A stretch of 6,152 nt of DNA from the NCBI GenBank assembly GCA_016934645.1, contig JAFGSL010000050.1, positions 1 through 6,152 on the forward strand. Reading direction: 5' to 3'. Below are positions 1 to 5,268 of the stretch, one piece after another. The DNA comes from Anaerolineae bacterium. Lineage in GTDB: Bacteria > Chloroflexota > Anaerolineae > B4-G1 > SLSP01. The notes under the pieces were generated by a model, which saw only the letters and a program-made list of their open reading frames with translations, had not been told where the DNA came from and did not search any database. Made by a program: the position numbers and the translations under genes. Numbering within the stretch: position 1 is the stretch's first letter; each line of letters opens with the position of its first letter.

Positions 1-31
1 CGTAATCGCTCAAAATATAACGCGCAACCAT
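1..31 (-). CDS. 5' end of a small gene, possibly a HicB-family antitoxin (partial)
   Basis: An ATG at 31-29 opens a frame that runs off the window edge and encodes MVARYILSDY. A GAGG Shine-Dalgarno-like core lies at 36-39, 4 nt upstream of the ATG. The start follows the stop of the PfkB kinase by 26 nt on the same strand, so it could be the next gene of the same transcript. From memory, this decapeptide resembles the opening of short HicB-family antitoxin-like proteins of Chloroflexota and cyanobacteria that begin with a YxLSDY-type stretch. That match is recall only, and ten residues are too few to prove a family. It could also be an unrelated small protein. Confidence 0.35.
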   Translation of the reverse strand, partial: MVARYILSDY

Positions 32-57
32 TTTGCCTCACTTTACTGATGCATTCA

Positions 58-1020
58 TTACATTACTTCTATTATACCAGTAAACGCATCTTCTCCGAAC
101 ACGGTCTTATACCGTTCCCCAAACGCCGCGAGGGTGTAGCTGTGCGTCTGCGGGCCGTGGGTTTCGAGGACATAAGTCGCGGCGAGCGCTCCGATTTGCC
201 CGCAGATGCGCCATGGCAAGCCCAGCGCCAGCCCTTTGATGAGGCCCGCGCGGTACGCGTCGCCGACGCCGGTTGGATCGAGCACCTGCTTCGGCGGGAC
301 GACGGGCACGACCATTTCCTCCCCGTCAGCCCAAATGTGGGAGCCTTGTTCCCCGCGCGTGACGATGACGGCGCGCTTCACTGCGGCGCGAATGTCGGCC
401 TCGCTCATACGGGTGCGGTCCTTGAGTAGTTCGTACTCGTAATCGTTGACGATGAGGATATCCGCGCCATCGACGCCTTCCTGCAGCACCGCGCCATCCA
501 GCCGCACGATCTGCTGGCTCGGATCGTAGATGTAGGGGATGCCCAGTGCCTTGCACTCCATCGGATACTTCTGCATCGCCAGCGGATCGTTGGGCGAGAC
601 GATGGTCAGATCGACCGGCTCTGTCACATTGTGGAACGAGAGCTCACGGGCATAGGCCATCGCGCCGGTGTAGAAGCTGGCGATCTGGTTCTGGTTCAGG
701 TCGGTGTTGACGAAGAACGATGCAGTGAACACATCCGGAATGATGGTGACGCCGGAGGTGTCCACGCCATGGGCTTCGAGCCACACGCGGTAATCGCCGA
801 AGTCCTGCCCCGCTGTCCCCATCACCACGGGACGTTCGCCGAGTAGCGCCAATGTGAAAGCGATGTTTGGCGCGCAGCCTCCGTATTGCTTGCGCATCTC
901 GTCCACCAGGAAGCTGAGGCTTAGCTTGTTCAGCTTGTCCGGCTTGACGTGCTCCATAAAATCGCCCGGAAACGACATCAAATAGTCGAAGGCGATAGAA
1001 CCGGTGATAACGATGTTCAT
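58..1020 (-). CDS. PfkB-family carbohydrate/nucleoside kinase (adenosine kinase-like)
   Basis: A 320-residue ribokinase/PfkB-fold cytosolic kinase that transfers the ATP gamma-phosphate to a sugar or nucleoside hydroxyl. The N-terminal strand MNIVITGSIAFDYL leads to the substrate-binding Gly-Gly of YGGCAPNIA (residues 46-54) and the GQDFGDY segment (71-77). NDYEYELL (192-199) and TRGEQGS (221-227) are the usual mid and ATP-site motifs. The C-terminal signature DPTGVGDAYRAG (248-259) carries the anion hole and the catalytic base Asp254. Length is normal for the family. The start is supported by AGGAGG at 1026-1031, 5 nt upstream and lying inside the last codons of the glycosyltransferase. Only one base separates that stop from this ATG, so translation is probably coupled. 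The substrate is not fixed by sequence. Overall resemblance, especially GGCAPNIA and GVGDAYRAG, favours adenosine/nucleoside-type kinases over a sugar-nucleotide pathway enzyme. Confidence 0.88.
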   Translation of the reverse strand: MNIVITGSIAFDYLMSFPGDFMEHVKPDKLNKLSLSFLVDEMRKQYGGCAPNIAFTLALLGERPVVMGTAGQDFGDYRVWLEAHGVDTSGVTIIPDVFTASFFVNTDLNQNQIASFYTGAMAYARELSFHNVTEPVDLTIVSPNDPLAMQKYPMECKALGIPYIYDPSQQIVRLDGAVLQEGVDGADILIVNDYEYELLKDRTRMSEADIRAAVKRAVIVTRGEQGSHIWADGEEMVVPVVPPKQVLDPTGVGDAYRAGLIKGLALGLPWRICGQIGALAATYVLETHGPQTHSYTLAAFGERYKTVFGEDAFTGIIEVM

Positions 1021-1021
1021 C

Positions 1022-1807
1022 TTATCCTCCTAACAGCACTTTCAGGTATATCCACAACACGCGCAGACCGGTACGGAGGGCTTTCCACCCTGCCAATCCC
1101 TTGCCCTGCGCTACCGAGCGTGGGTGATAGTCGATGGCAACTTCCTCAATCTTATGGCCGTTTTTGAGCAGCTTGCACGGCAGATCGAAATCCAGATCGA
1201 ACTCGTAGCTGTTCAGATTCAGCGCATGCACTACATCCAAGCGCACGAGCTTGGGGCCGGTGGCGATGTCGGTCATATGCCCACCGAAGAGCAGGTTGGC
1301 GATGGCGGTCAGGCCGCGCACGGCCCAGTAATTCTGCGCGTAAAGGTAGATCTTGCGCCCGCCAAGGGTGCGCGAGCCGAACACGGCCACTGTCTCGCCC
1401 GGGACCACAGCTTCGACCATACGTGGAATATCGGCGGCTTCGTATTCCAGATCGGCGTCGAAGATGATGGCGTAATCGCCGCTGGCCTCGCGGAACCCGG
1501 TGAGAATTGAGGCGCTTTTGCCCATATTATGCGGGTGCAGGACAACGCGTACTCCCGGCGTATTGACTCCCTGGAGCATCTCGCGCGTGCCATCGGTCGA
1601 ATAGTTGTCGACCACAATGACTTCCTTGTCCCATCCGGGCGGAAGCTCCACGGTGTGCGCCTGCTCGATAGCATCAAGGATCGTGCGACGCTCGTTATAG
1701 GCGCAAATGATGATTGAAAGTTTCGTGACCCGTGAGGTCTGACGCGTAATTCGTAATTCGTGATTCGTAATTCGGGCTTCCTGCCCCTTGCCCCTTGCCT
1801 CTTGCAT
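1022..1807 (-). CDS. Family 2 glycosyltransferase (DPM1-like) with a repeat-encoded N-terminus
   Basis: A 261-residue GT-A fold glycosyltransferase, likely cytosolic and membrane-associated, that transfers a nucleotide-activated sugar to a lipid or glycan acceptor. The catalytic domain starts near residue 29 with KLSIIICAYNE. It continues with VVDNYSTDGT (65-74, nucleotide binding), HNMGKSAS (93-100) and the metal-binding DADLEY (117-122, DXD type). TDIATGPKLV (179-188) is as in polyprenyl/dolichol-phosphate sugar synthase-like GT2 proteins. There is no C-terminal multi-span membrane domain, only a short hydrophobic end (LRVLWIYLKVLL). The start ATG shares one base with the rfbH stop (TGATG). 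No other ATG, GTG or TTG occurs in frame before the catalytic domain. The first 28 residues are therefore encoded by the 7-bp repeat array at 1724-1807 and read as 7-residue units. No strong Shine-Dalgarno is visible, so reinitiation after RfbH is likely. The acceptor and donor are unknown; a CDP-sugar donor is suggested only by context. Confidence 0.9.
   Translation of the reverse strand: MQEARGKGQEARITNHELRITRQTSRVTKLSIIICAYNERRTILDAIEQAHTVELPPGWDKEVIVVDNYSTDGTREMLQGVNTPGVRVVLHPHNMGKSASILTGFREASGDYAIIFDADLEYEAADIPRMVEAVVPGETVAVFGSRTLGGRKIYLYAQNYWAVRGLTAIANLLFGGHMTDIATGPKLVRLDVVHALNLNSYEFDLDFDLPCKLLKNGHKIEEVAIDYHPRSVAQGKGLAGWKALRTGLRVLWIYLKVLLGG
1026..1031 (-). promoter_or_regulatory. Ribosome binding site of the PfkB kinase
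   Basis: AGGAGG sits inside the final Leu-Gly-Gly codons and just before the stop of the glycosyltransferase, 5 nt before the kinase ATG. The coding sequence of one gene therefore carries the initiation signal of the next, which suggests coupled translation. Confidence 0.8.
1724..1807. repeat. Heptanucleotide tandem array inside the glycosyltransferase 5' coding end (12 units)
   Basis: Read on the plus strand, 84 nt divide without a phase break into twelve 7-mers: cgtgacc, cgtgagg, tctgacg, cgtaatt, cgtaatt, cgtgatt, cgtaatt, cgggctt, cctgccc, cttgccc, cttgcct, cttgcat. Two sub-families are present (CGTRATT and CTTGCCY), joined by diverged units but sharing the same 7-bp register. The array starts exactly at the glycosyltransferase ATG and ends where the catalytic domain begins. 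Most neighbouring copies match at 5 to 7 of 7 positions; units at the family junctions match less well. Confidence 0.9.
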
Positions 1808-3180
1808 CACGTCAAACCCCGTGTTTTGAAGAAGTCCTCAAAAACTTGCAGGATATACGCCAGCCGTGCGTCGTCCATCCCCGGATACACGCCGATAAAG
1901 AAAGCGCTCTTGAGCACGCGCTCGGTCTCCGGTAGTGGGGTAGCGACACGGCGAGGGATGTTACGGTACCCGGGTTGGTACAGGATGTTGCCGGCAAACA
2001 GGTAGCGGGTCTCGACTTTGTGCTCGCGCAGGAAGTCATTGAGATCGCGCCGGGTGAAGGGCGCGTTACCGCGCTTGGCATGTTCTCGTACCGCAATGGT
2101 GAAGGCGAACCACGCCGGTTCGGCTTTGGGACTCCATACCGGCAGGATCAAATGATCGGCGTAGCGGGTCAACCCTTCGTATAGTATCTTGAAGTTGCGT
2201 TGGCGCGCCGCCACGAAATCCGGCAGCTTGTCAAGCTGCGGCAGGCCGATGGCGGCCTGGATATCCGTCATCTTGAGGTTATAGCCGATCTCGGTGAAGT
2301 AATAGCGATGATCGTAGGGTTCGCCAAGGCCGGGGATTTCCCAGTCGAAGCGCTTGCCACATTCGCCATCACGGTGACTCTTGTGATCGCACCAGCAATC
2401 GCGGCCCCAATCGCGAATAGAGTGGGCGATGTGGTACAGCTTCCCGTCGTTCGTTCCCACCGCGCCGCCCTCGCCGGTGGTGATGTGATGCGCCGGATAG
2501 AAGCTGAAGGTGGAAAGATGGCCGAACGCGCCGCAGGACACGCCGTCGTAGCGACTGCCTAGCGCGTCGCACGTGTCCTCGATGACGTAGAGGTTGTGGG
2601 CCTCTGCGAACTCCATCACGCGATCCATCTCCACCGGATTGCCCAGGATGTGTGGGACGAAAACAGCGCGCGTTTTCTCCGAGAGCGCGGCTTCCAACAA
2701 ATCCACGTCGATGTTGTACGTCCCCACTTTGCAATCGATGAAAACAGGCATCAACTGGTTCTGCACGATGGGGGCGACGGTGGTGGGGAAGGTAGCCGCA
2801 GGGGTGATGACTTCGTCGCCGTTCTTCAGGGGACGTCGGCAAGCCACCGCGTCGAGTTGTTGCGAGCGCAGCGTCGTCATCGCCACCAGGTTGGCCGACG
2901 ATCCTGAGTTGACCGTGAGGACGTGCTTCAGATCCACGTACCGGCCCAGGCGCTCGGAGAACGTCTCCACGCGCGGCCCGTCGGTGAGCCAGAAATCGAG
3001 TATGGCTTCGACGGCGCTCTGCAATTCACGTTCATCGTAGACGCGCCCACCATAATTGATGAACGTCTCGCCGGGGACAAAATCCACGGGGCGGTGTGCC
3101 GCCTTATGATACTCAGCAACTTTGGCAAGTATTTCCCGGCGCAACGCCTCTACCCGCGCTGTTGGTTGTTCATCTGACAT
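1807..3180 (-). CDS. rfbH: CDP-4-keto-6-deoxyglucose-3-dehydrase (E1), RfbH/DdhC
   Basis: A 457-residue PMP/PLP-fold, iron-sulfur enzyme of the DegT/DnrJ/EryC1 superfamily. It removes the C-3 hydroxyl of CDP-4-keto-6-deoxyglucose on the way to 3,6-dideoxyhexoses. In SFYPAHHITTGEGG (226-239) a histidine pair (231-232) replaces the usual PLP-anchoring lysine, which marks E1 dehydrases rather than aminotransferases. Cys204 (EDTCDALGS), Cys262 and Cys264 (DCWC) and Cys274 (GECGKRF) fit the known [2Fe-2S] ligand pattern. The spacing is C-X57-C-X1-C-X9-C, where I recall X7 for the last gap in the Yersinia enzyme. FAGN (395-398) and the YPG end are also typical. The start is chosen at the ATG with AGGAGG at 3188-3193, 7 nt upstream; an upstream in-frame extension would be translated repeat DNA. 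The protein is about 20 residues longer than the enterobacterial form. It normally needs an E3 reductase (DdhD), which is not encoded in this window. Confidence 0.95.
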   Translation of the reverse strand: MSDEQPTARVEALRREILAKVAEYHKAAHRPVDFVPGETFINYGGRVYDERELQSAVEAILDFWLTDGPRVETFSERLGRYVDLKHVLTVNSGSSANLVAMTTLRSQQLDAVACRRPLKNGDEVITPAATFPTTVAPIVQNQLMPVFIDCKVGTYNIDVDLLEAALSEKTRAVFVPHILGNPVEMDRVMEFAEAHNLYVIEDTCDALGSRYDGVSCGAFGHLSTFSFYPAHHITTGEGGAVGTNDGKLYHIAHSIRDWGRDCWCDHKSHRDGECGKRFDWEIPGLGEPYDHRYYFTEIGYNLKMTDIQAAIGLPQLDKLPDFVAARQRNFKILYEGLTRYADHLILPVWSPKAEPAWFAFTIAVREHAKRGNAPFTRRDLNDFLREHKVETRYLFAGNILYQPGYRNIPRRVATPLPETERVLKSAFFIGVYPGMDDARLAYILQVFEDFFKTRGLT

Positions 3181-3187
3181 CTCTATG

Positions 3188-3193
3188 CCTCCT
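3188..3193 (-). promoter_or_regulatory. Ribosome binding site deciding the rfbH start
   Basis: AGGAGG with a 7-nt spacer to the ATG at 3180. It selects MSDEQ as the N-terminus over an upstream in-frame ATG at 3228 that would translate repeat sequence. Confidence 0.85.
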
Positions 3194-3195
3194 AA

Positions 3196-3258
3196 AACGT
3201 GAAGCGTGATGTGTGTTGCATATCGCATGTATCATGTTTCACGCATCACGCATCGCTT
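3196..3258. repeat. Heptanucleotide array with opposed halves, SDR-rfbH junction (9 units)
   Basis: Nine in-register 7-mers on the plus strand: aacgtga, agcgtga, tgtgtgt, tgcatat, cgcatgt, atcatgt, ttcacgc, atcacgc, atcgctt. Units at one end carry CGTGA and at the other TCACG, so the halves are inverted relative to each other. Positions 3204-3215 and 3240-3251 are complementary at 11 of 12 positions with a 24-nt loop. In the mRNA the stem includes the SDR stop codon and lies just upstream of the rfbH AGGAGG. No T-run follows, so it is not a standard terminator. Confidence 0.8.
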
Positions 3259-4183
3259 CAATCGTTTTTTGCAACCCGGTCTCCAATGCCACCTGCGATT
3301 CCCATCCTGTGAGTCGTCGCGTACGATCCACGTCGGCGGGGATGGCGGGGACTTCGCCAGGACGGTAGGGCAGCGCTCCGGCAAGAATTTGTCTGTGCGC
3401 GCCGCTCAATGCCCAGATGCACTCGACGACGGCGCGAATGCGGTGAAGCTGACCGGTTCCTACGTCCAGCGCGCGCCCTTCGATGCCGGGTGCGGTCGCT
3501 GCCGCCAACAGCCCTTCGACGACGTCCTCGACGAAGATGAAGTCGCGCTGTTGCTCACCAGCCGTCATGCGGAAGTCTTCACCATTCAGAGCCGCCTGAA
3601 TGGCAGCGGGGATCAGGGCTTGCTCCCGCTGGCCCGGCCCATATACCTGAAATAGCCGCATCCAAACGACAGGCGCGCCCCAGGCGTTGTAGGCGGCGCG
3701 GGCGAAGGCCCATGCGGCGACCTTCGAGGCGCTGTAGGCATTGAAAGGATCCAGCCCGTCATCGGCGCGGCGCGCGCCGTACTCGTAGGATGAACCAACC
3801 AGTACAATACGGCGCACCGTCTCTGCGTGCCGTGCCGCGTCCAGGATGTTGATGACGCCTCCCACGTTGACATCGCAGGCGGCGGTGAAGGGTAGATCGG
3901 GATTGGTAATCCCCACCGCTGCAAGATGGATGATCAGGGCCGGCTGTGCTGCGGCAATTGCCTCGGTCACCGTCTCTGGAATGGTGACATCGCCGGTTAG
4001 CGCGCGCACGCCGTCCGGCAGTAACGCTATCTCACTGGGCAGGACGAGTGCGGCTACGTCGGCGCCGGCAGCTACCAGGCGTTTTGCCAATCGCCGTCCA
4101 ATGAATCCCGTCGCACCGGTCAAGAAGACCGGAGTTGACAGTTCAAAGTTGAAGGTTGGAAGGTGTTCTGTAGCTTTGGGCAT
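3239..4183 (-). CDS. NAD(P)-dependent SDR epimerase/dehydratase, probable CDP-sugar 4-ketoreductase or epimerase
   Basis: A 314-residue extended short-chain dehydrogenase/reductase with an N-terminal Rossmann fold. Visible motifs are TGATGFIG (22-29), GDVT with Asp65, HLAA (86-89), SSYEYG (131-136) and the catalytic YxxxK (Tyr150, Lys154, in YSASK), followed by RDFIFVEDVV (213-222). Lying between rfbG and rfbH, it occupies the place where other clusters carry CDP-abequose or CDP-paratose synthase or CDP-tyvelose epimerase. The best guess is therefore reduction at C-4, or epimerisation, of the CDP-dideoxy-keto sugar; the exact product is not decidable here. The ATG lies 5 nt after the rfbG stop and has only AAAGG two bases away, so translation is probably coupled. 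The Rossmann strand begins at about residue 18. Most of the preceding residues (about 6-17, EHLPTFNFELST) are encoded by a 7-bp repeat array. The last six residues (EAMRDA) and the stop also lie in repeat DNA. Confidence 0.85.
   Translation of the reverse strand: MPKATEHLPTFNFELSTPVFLTGATGFIGRRLAKRLVAAGADVAALVLPSEIALLPDGVRALTGDVTIPETVTEAIAAAQPALIIHLAAVGITNPDLPFTAACDVNVGGVINILDAARHAETVRRIVLVGSSYEYGARRADDGLDPFNAYSASKVAAWAFARAAYNAWGAPVVWMRLFQVYGPGQREQALIPAAIQAALNGEDFRMTAGEQQRDFIFVEDVVEGLLAAATAPGIEGRALDVGTGQLHRIRAVVECIWALSGAHRQILAGALPYRPGEVPAIPADVDRTRRLTGWESQVALETGLQKTIEAMRDA
4133..4167. repeat. Heptanucleotide array within the SDR 5' coding end (5 units)
   Basis: Plus-strand units are agttgac, agttcaa, agttgaa, ggttgga, aggtgtt. 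They lie inside the SDR gene and encode most of the residues between its start and the Rossmann strand. The consensus AGTTSAA is opposite in orientation to the array at 4184-4218 on the other side of the start codon. Confidence 0.8.
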
Positions 4184-4218
4184 AACCTTTAACTTTCAAC
4201 CTGCAACTTGTAACCCAG
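4184..4218. repeat. Heptanucleotide array spanning the rfbG stop and abutting the SDR start (5 units)
   Basis: Plus-strand units are aaccttt, aactttc, aacctgc, aacttgt, aacccag, all with AAC in the first three positions. The array supplies the last codons and the TAA stop of rfbG and ends directly at the SDR ATG (4183-4181). Positions 4191-4200 pair with 4141-4150 at 9 of 10 positions, which places the SDR start codon in the loop of a possible hairpin. Confidence 0.85.
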
Positions 4219-5184
4219 GTATTGCGCGTACCACGCCATCGTTTCCATCATAGCTGCTTCACGCGACCATGCCGGCTTCCAGCCGAGGACGTCGTGGAGC
4301 TTCGCGCTGTTCAGGTATTGATCCTTGATCTCGTTCCTCACCTCGTCCAGCACGATGGGTTCGAGTTTGGGATGGGGCGACAGTCTCAGAATCAGGTGCG
4401 TCATTTCCAGGACACTCAGGGGTTCGTCGGTGCTGCAATTGAATGCCTGCCCGCGAATCTCGGGATTGTCTAGCTCTTGAGCGAGCATCATATAAGCGCG
4501 GACGGCATCGCGCACGTAGAGGTAGTCGCGGACGAAGGTGCCGTCGGAGCGGATGATCGGTGCCTGACCTTGCAGGGCACTGCGAATTGTGCCGGGGATA
4601 AGGCGATTCCAGTTGAGGTCACCACCGCCGTAGAGGTTAGCGCAGCGGGTGGTAGCGATGGGCATGCCGTACGTTTTGGCATAGGTCTGCGCGATGAGAT
4701 CGGCCGCGCTTTTAGAGACGTCGTAAGGGTGTTCGCCTTGCAGTGGCATATCTTCGGTGTAGGGCAAAACGGGCTGTGTCCCGTAGGCTTTGTCGCTGGA
4801 GGCGACAAGGATACGTGTGACGGTGGGTGAACGTCGCGCTGCCTCAAGTGTGCTCCATGTCCCCCGGATGTTGGTCTCGAAGGTGGAGAGTGGTGCGCGG
4901 TTGGCAATCCCCACGATGGTCTGCGCCGCCAAGTGGAAGACGGTGTCGATTTCGTACTCGTTGAGGACGCGTTCCATCGTGGCGTAATCGGTGACATCGC
5001 CGCGCACGACGCGGATGCTGTGGATGGTGCCAGAGCGCACGAGCTGCGACTGCGGTACATCGTCGCGGATCAGCCCGACGACGTCGGCTTCGGCTTCGAC
5101 AAGCGTCTGGGCAAGCCATGAACCGAGCAGCCCGGTGCAGCCTGTGACCAGCACAGGACGGTCGCGCCAGAAAGATGCGTTCAT
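4189..5184 (-). CDS. rfbG: CDP-glucose 4,6-dehydratase-type SDR (RfbG/DdhB)
   Basis: A 331-residue extended SDR expected to convert CDP-glucose to CDP-4-keto-6-deoxyglucose using bound NAD. It shows GCTGLLG (15-21, NAD site), GDVTD (62-66), HLAAQ (84-88), SSDKAYG (129-135) and the catalytic Tyr154/Lys158 in YDVSK. The Asp-Lys pair of SSDKAYG, where RmlB-type dehydratases have Asp-Glu, is characteristic of CDP-glucose 4,6-dehydratases. GGGDLNWNRLIPG (186-198) and EIKDQYLNSAKLHDVLGW (285-302) fit as well. It differs from enterobacterial RfbG in being about 25 residues shorter, and it has RSDGTFVRDYLYVRD (212-226) where I recall an RPWQHVLE-type stretch. A related NDP-hexose dehydratase is therefore possible. 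The ATG is preceded by AGGAGG at 5192-5197 with a 7-nt spacer; a TTG directly upstream is not needed. The C-terminal KLQVES and the stop codon are made of 7-bp repeat units. Confidence 0.88.
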   Translation of the reverse strand: MNASFWRDRPVLVTGCTGLLGSWLAQTLVEAEADVVGLIRDDVPQSQLVRSGTIHSIRVVRGDVTDYATMERVLNEYEIDTVFHLAAQTIVGIANRAPLSTFETNIRGTWSTLEAARRSPTVTRILVASSDKAYGTQPVLPYTEDMPLQGEHPYDVSKSAADLIAQTYAKTYGMPIATTRCANLYGGGDLNWNRLIPGTIRSALQGQAPIIRSDGTFVRDYLYVRDAVRAYMMLAQELDNPEIRGQAFNCSTDEPLSVLEMTHLILRLSPHPKLEPIVLDEVRNEIKDQYLNSAKLHDVLGWKPAWSREAAMMETMAWYAQYLGYKLQVES

Positions 5185-5191
5185 CAAACTA

Positions 5192-5197
5192 CCTCCT
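5192..5197 (-). promoter_or_regulatory. Ribosome binding site of rfbG, flanked by anti-SD-like repeats
   Basis: AGGAGG with a 7-nt spacer to the ATG at 5184. Immediately upstream in the mRNA lie three TACTCC heptamer copies and one TACTTC copy. The nearest can pair as CTCCT/AGGAG around a TATG tetraloop, which could mask this site. Confidence 0.8.
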
Positions 5198-5202
5198 CAT
5201 AA

Positions 5203-5237
5203 GGAGTATGGAGTACGGAGTAAGAAGTAACGAGCAA
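5203..5237. repeat. GGAGTAN heptanucleotide array in the rfbF-rfbG gap (5 units)
   Basis: Plus-strand units are ggagtat, ggagtac, ggagtaa, gaagtaa, cgagcaa. In the transcript they read as TACTCC-type units just before the rfbG ribosome binding site. A second weak 7-bp rhythm (cacccat, ttacaat, ttcccat) follows at 5249-5269 in a different register. Together they fill most of the 84-nt gap between rfbF and rfbG. Confidence 0.8.
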
Positions 5238-5268
5238 TAAGTTCAGATCACCCATTTACAATTTCCCA

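Noticed and set aside
54..74. Another 7-bp repeat near the end of the kinase gene (ttcatta, cattact, tctatta)
   Set aside because: Only three weakly matching units in AT-rich sequence; it could be chance.
1724..1807. CRISPR array
   Set aside because: The repeats are 7 bp, directly adjacent, diverged and without unique spacers; no cas gene is nearby.
1807..3228. Longer RfbH start at 3228
   Set aside because: The added 16 residues are encoded by repeat DNA and the ribosome binding site itself; the ATG at 3180 has an optimal AGGAGG.
3265..3270. T-run as a possible terminator tail
   Set aside because: It is inside the SDR coding sequence, on the plus strand (an A-run in the transcript), with no preceding stem for a plus-strand transcript.
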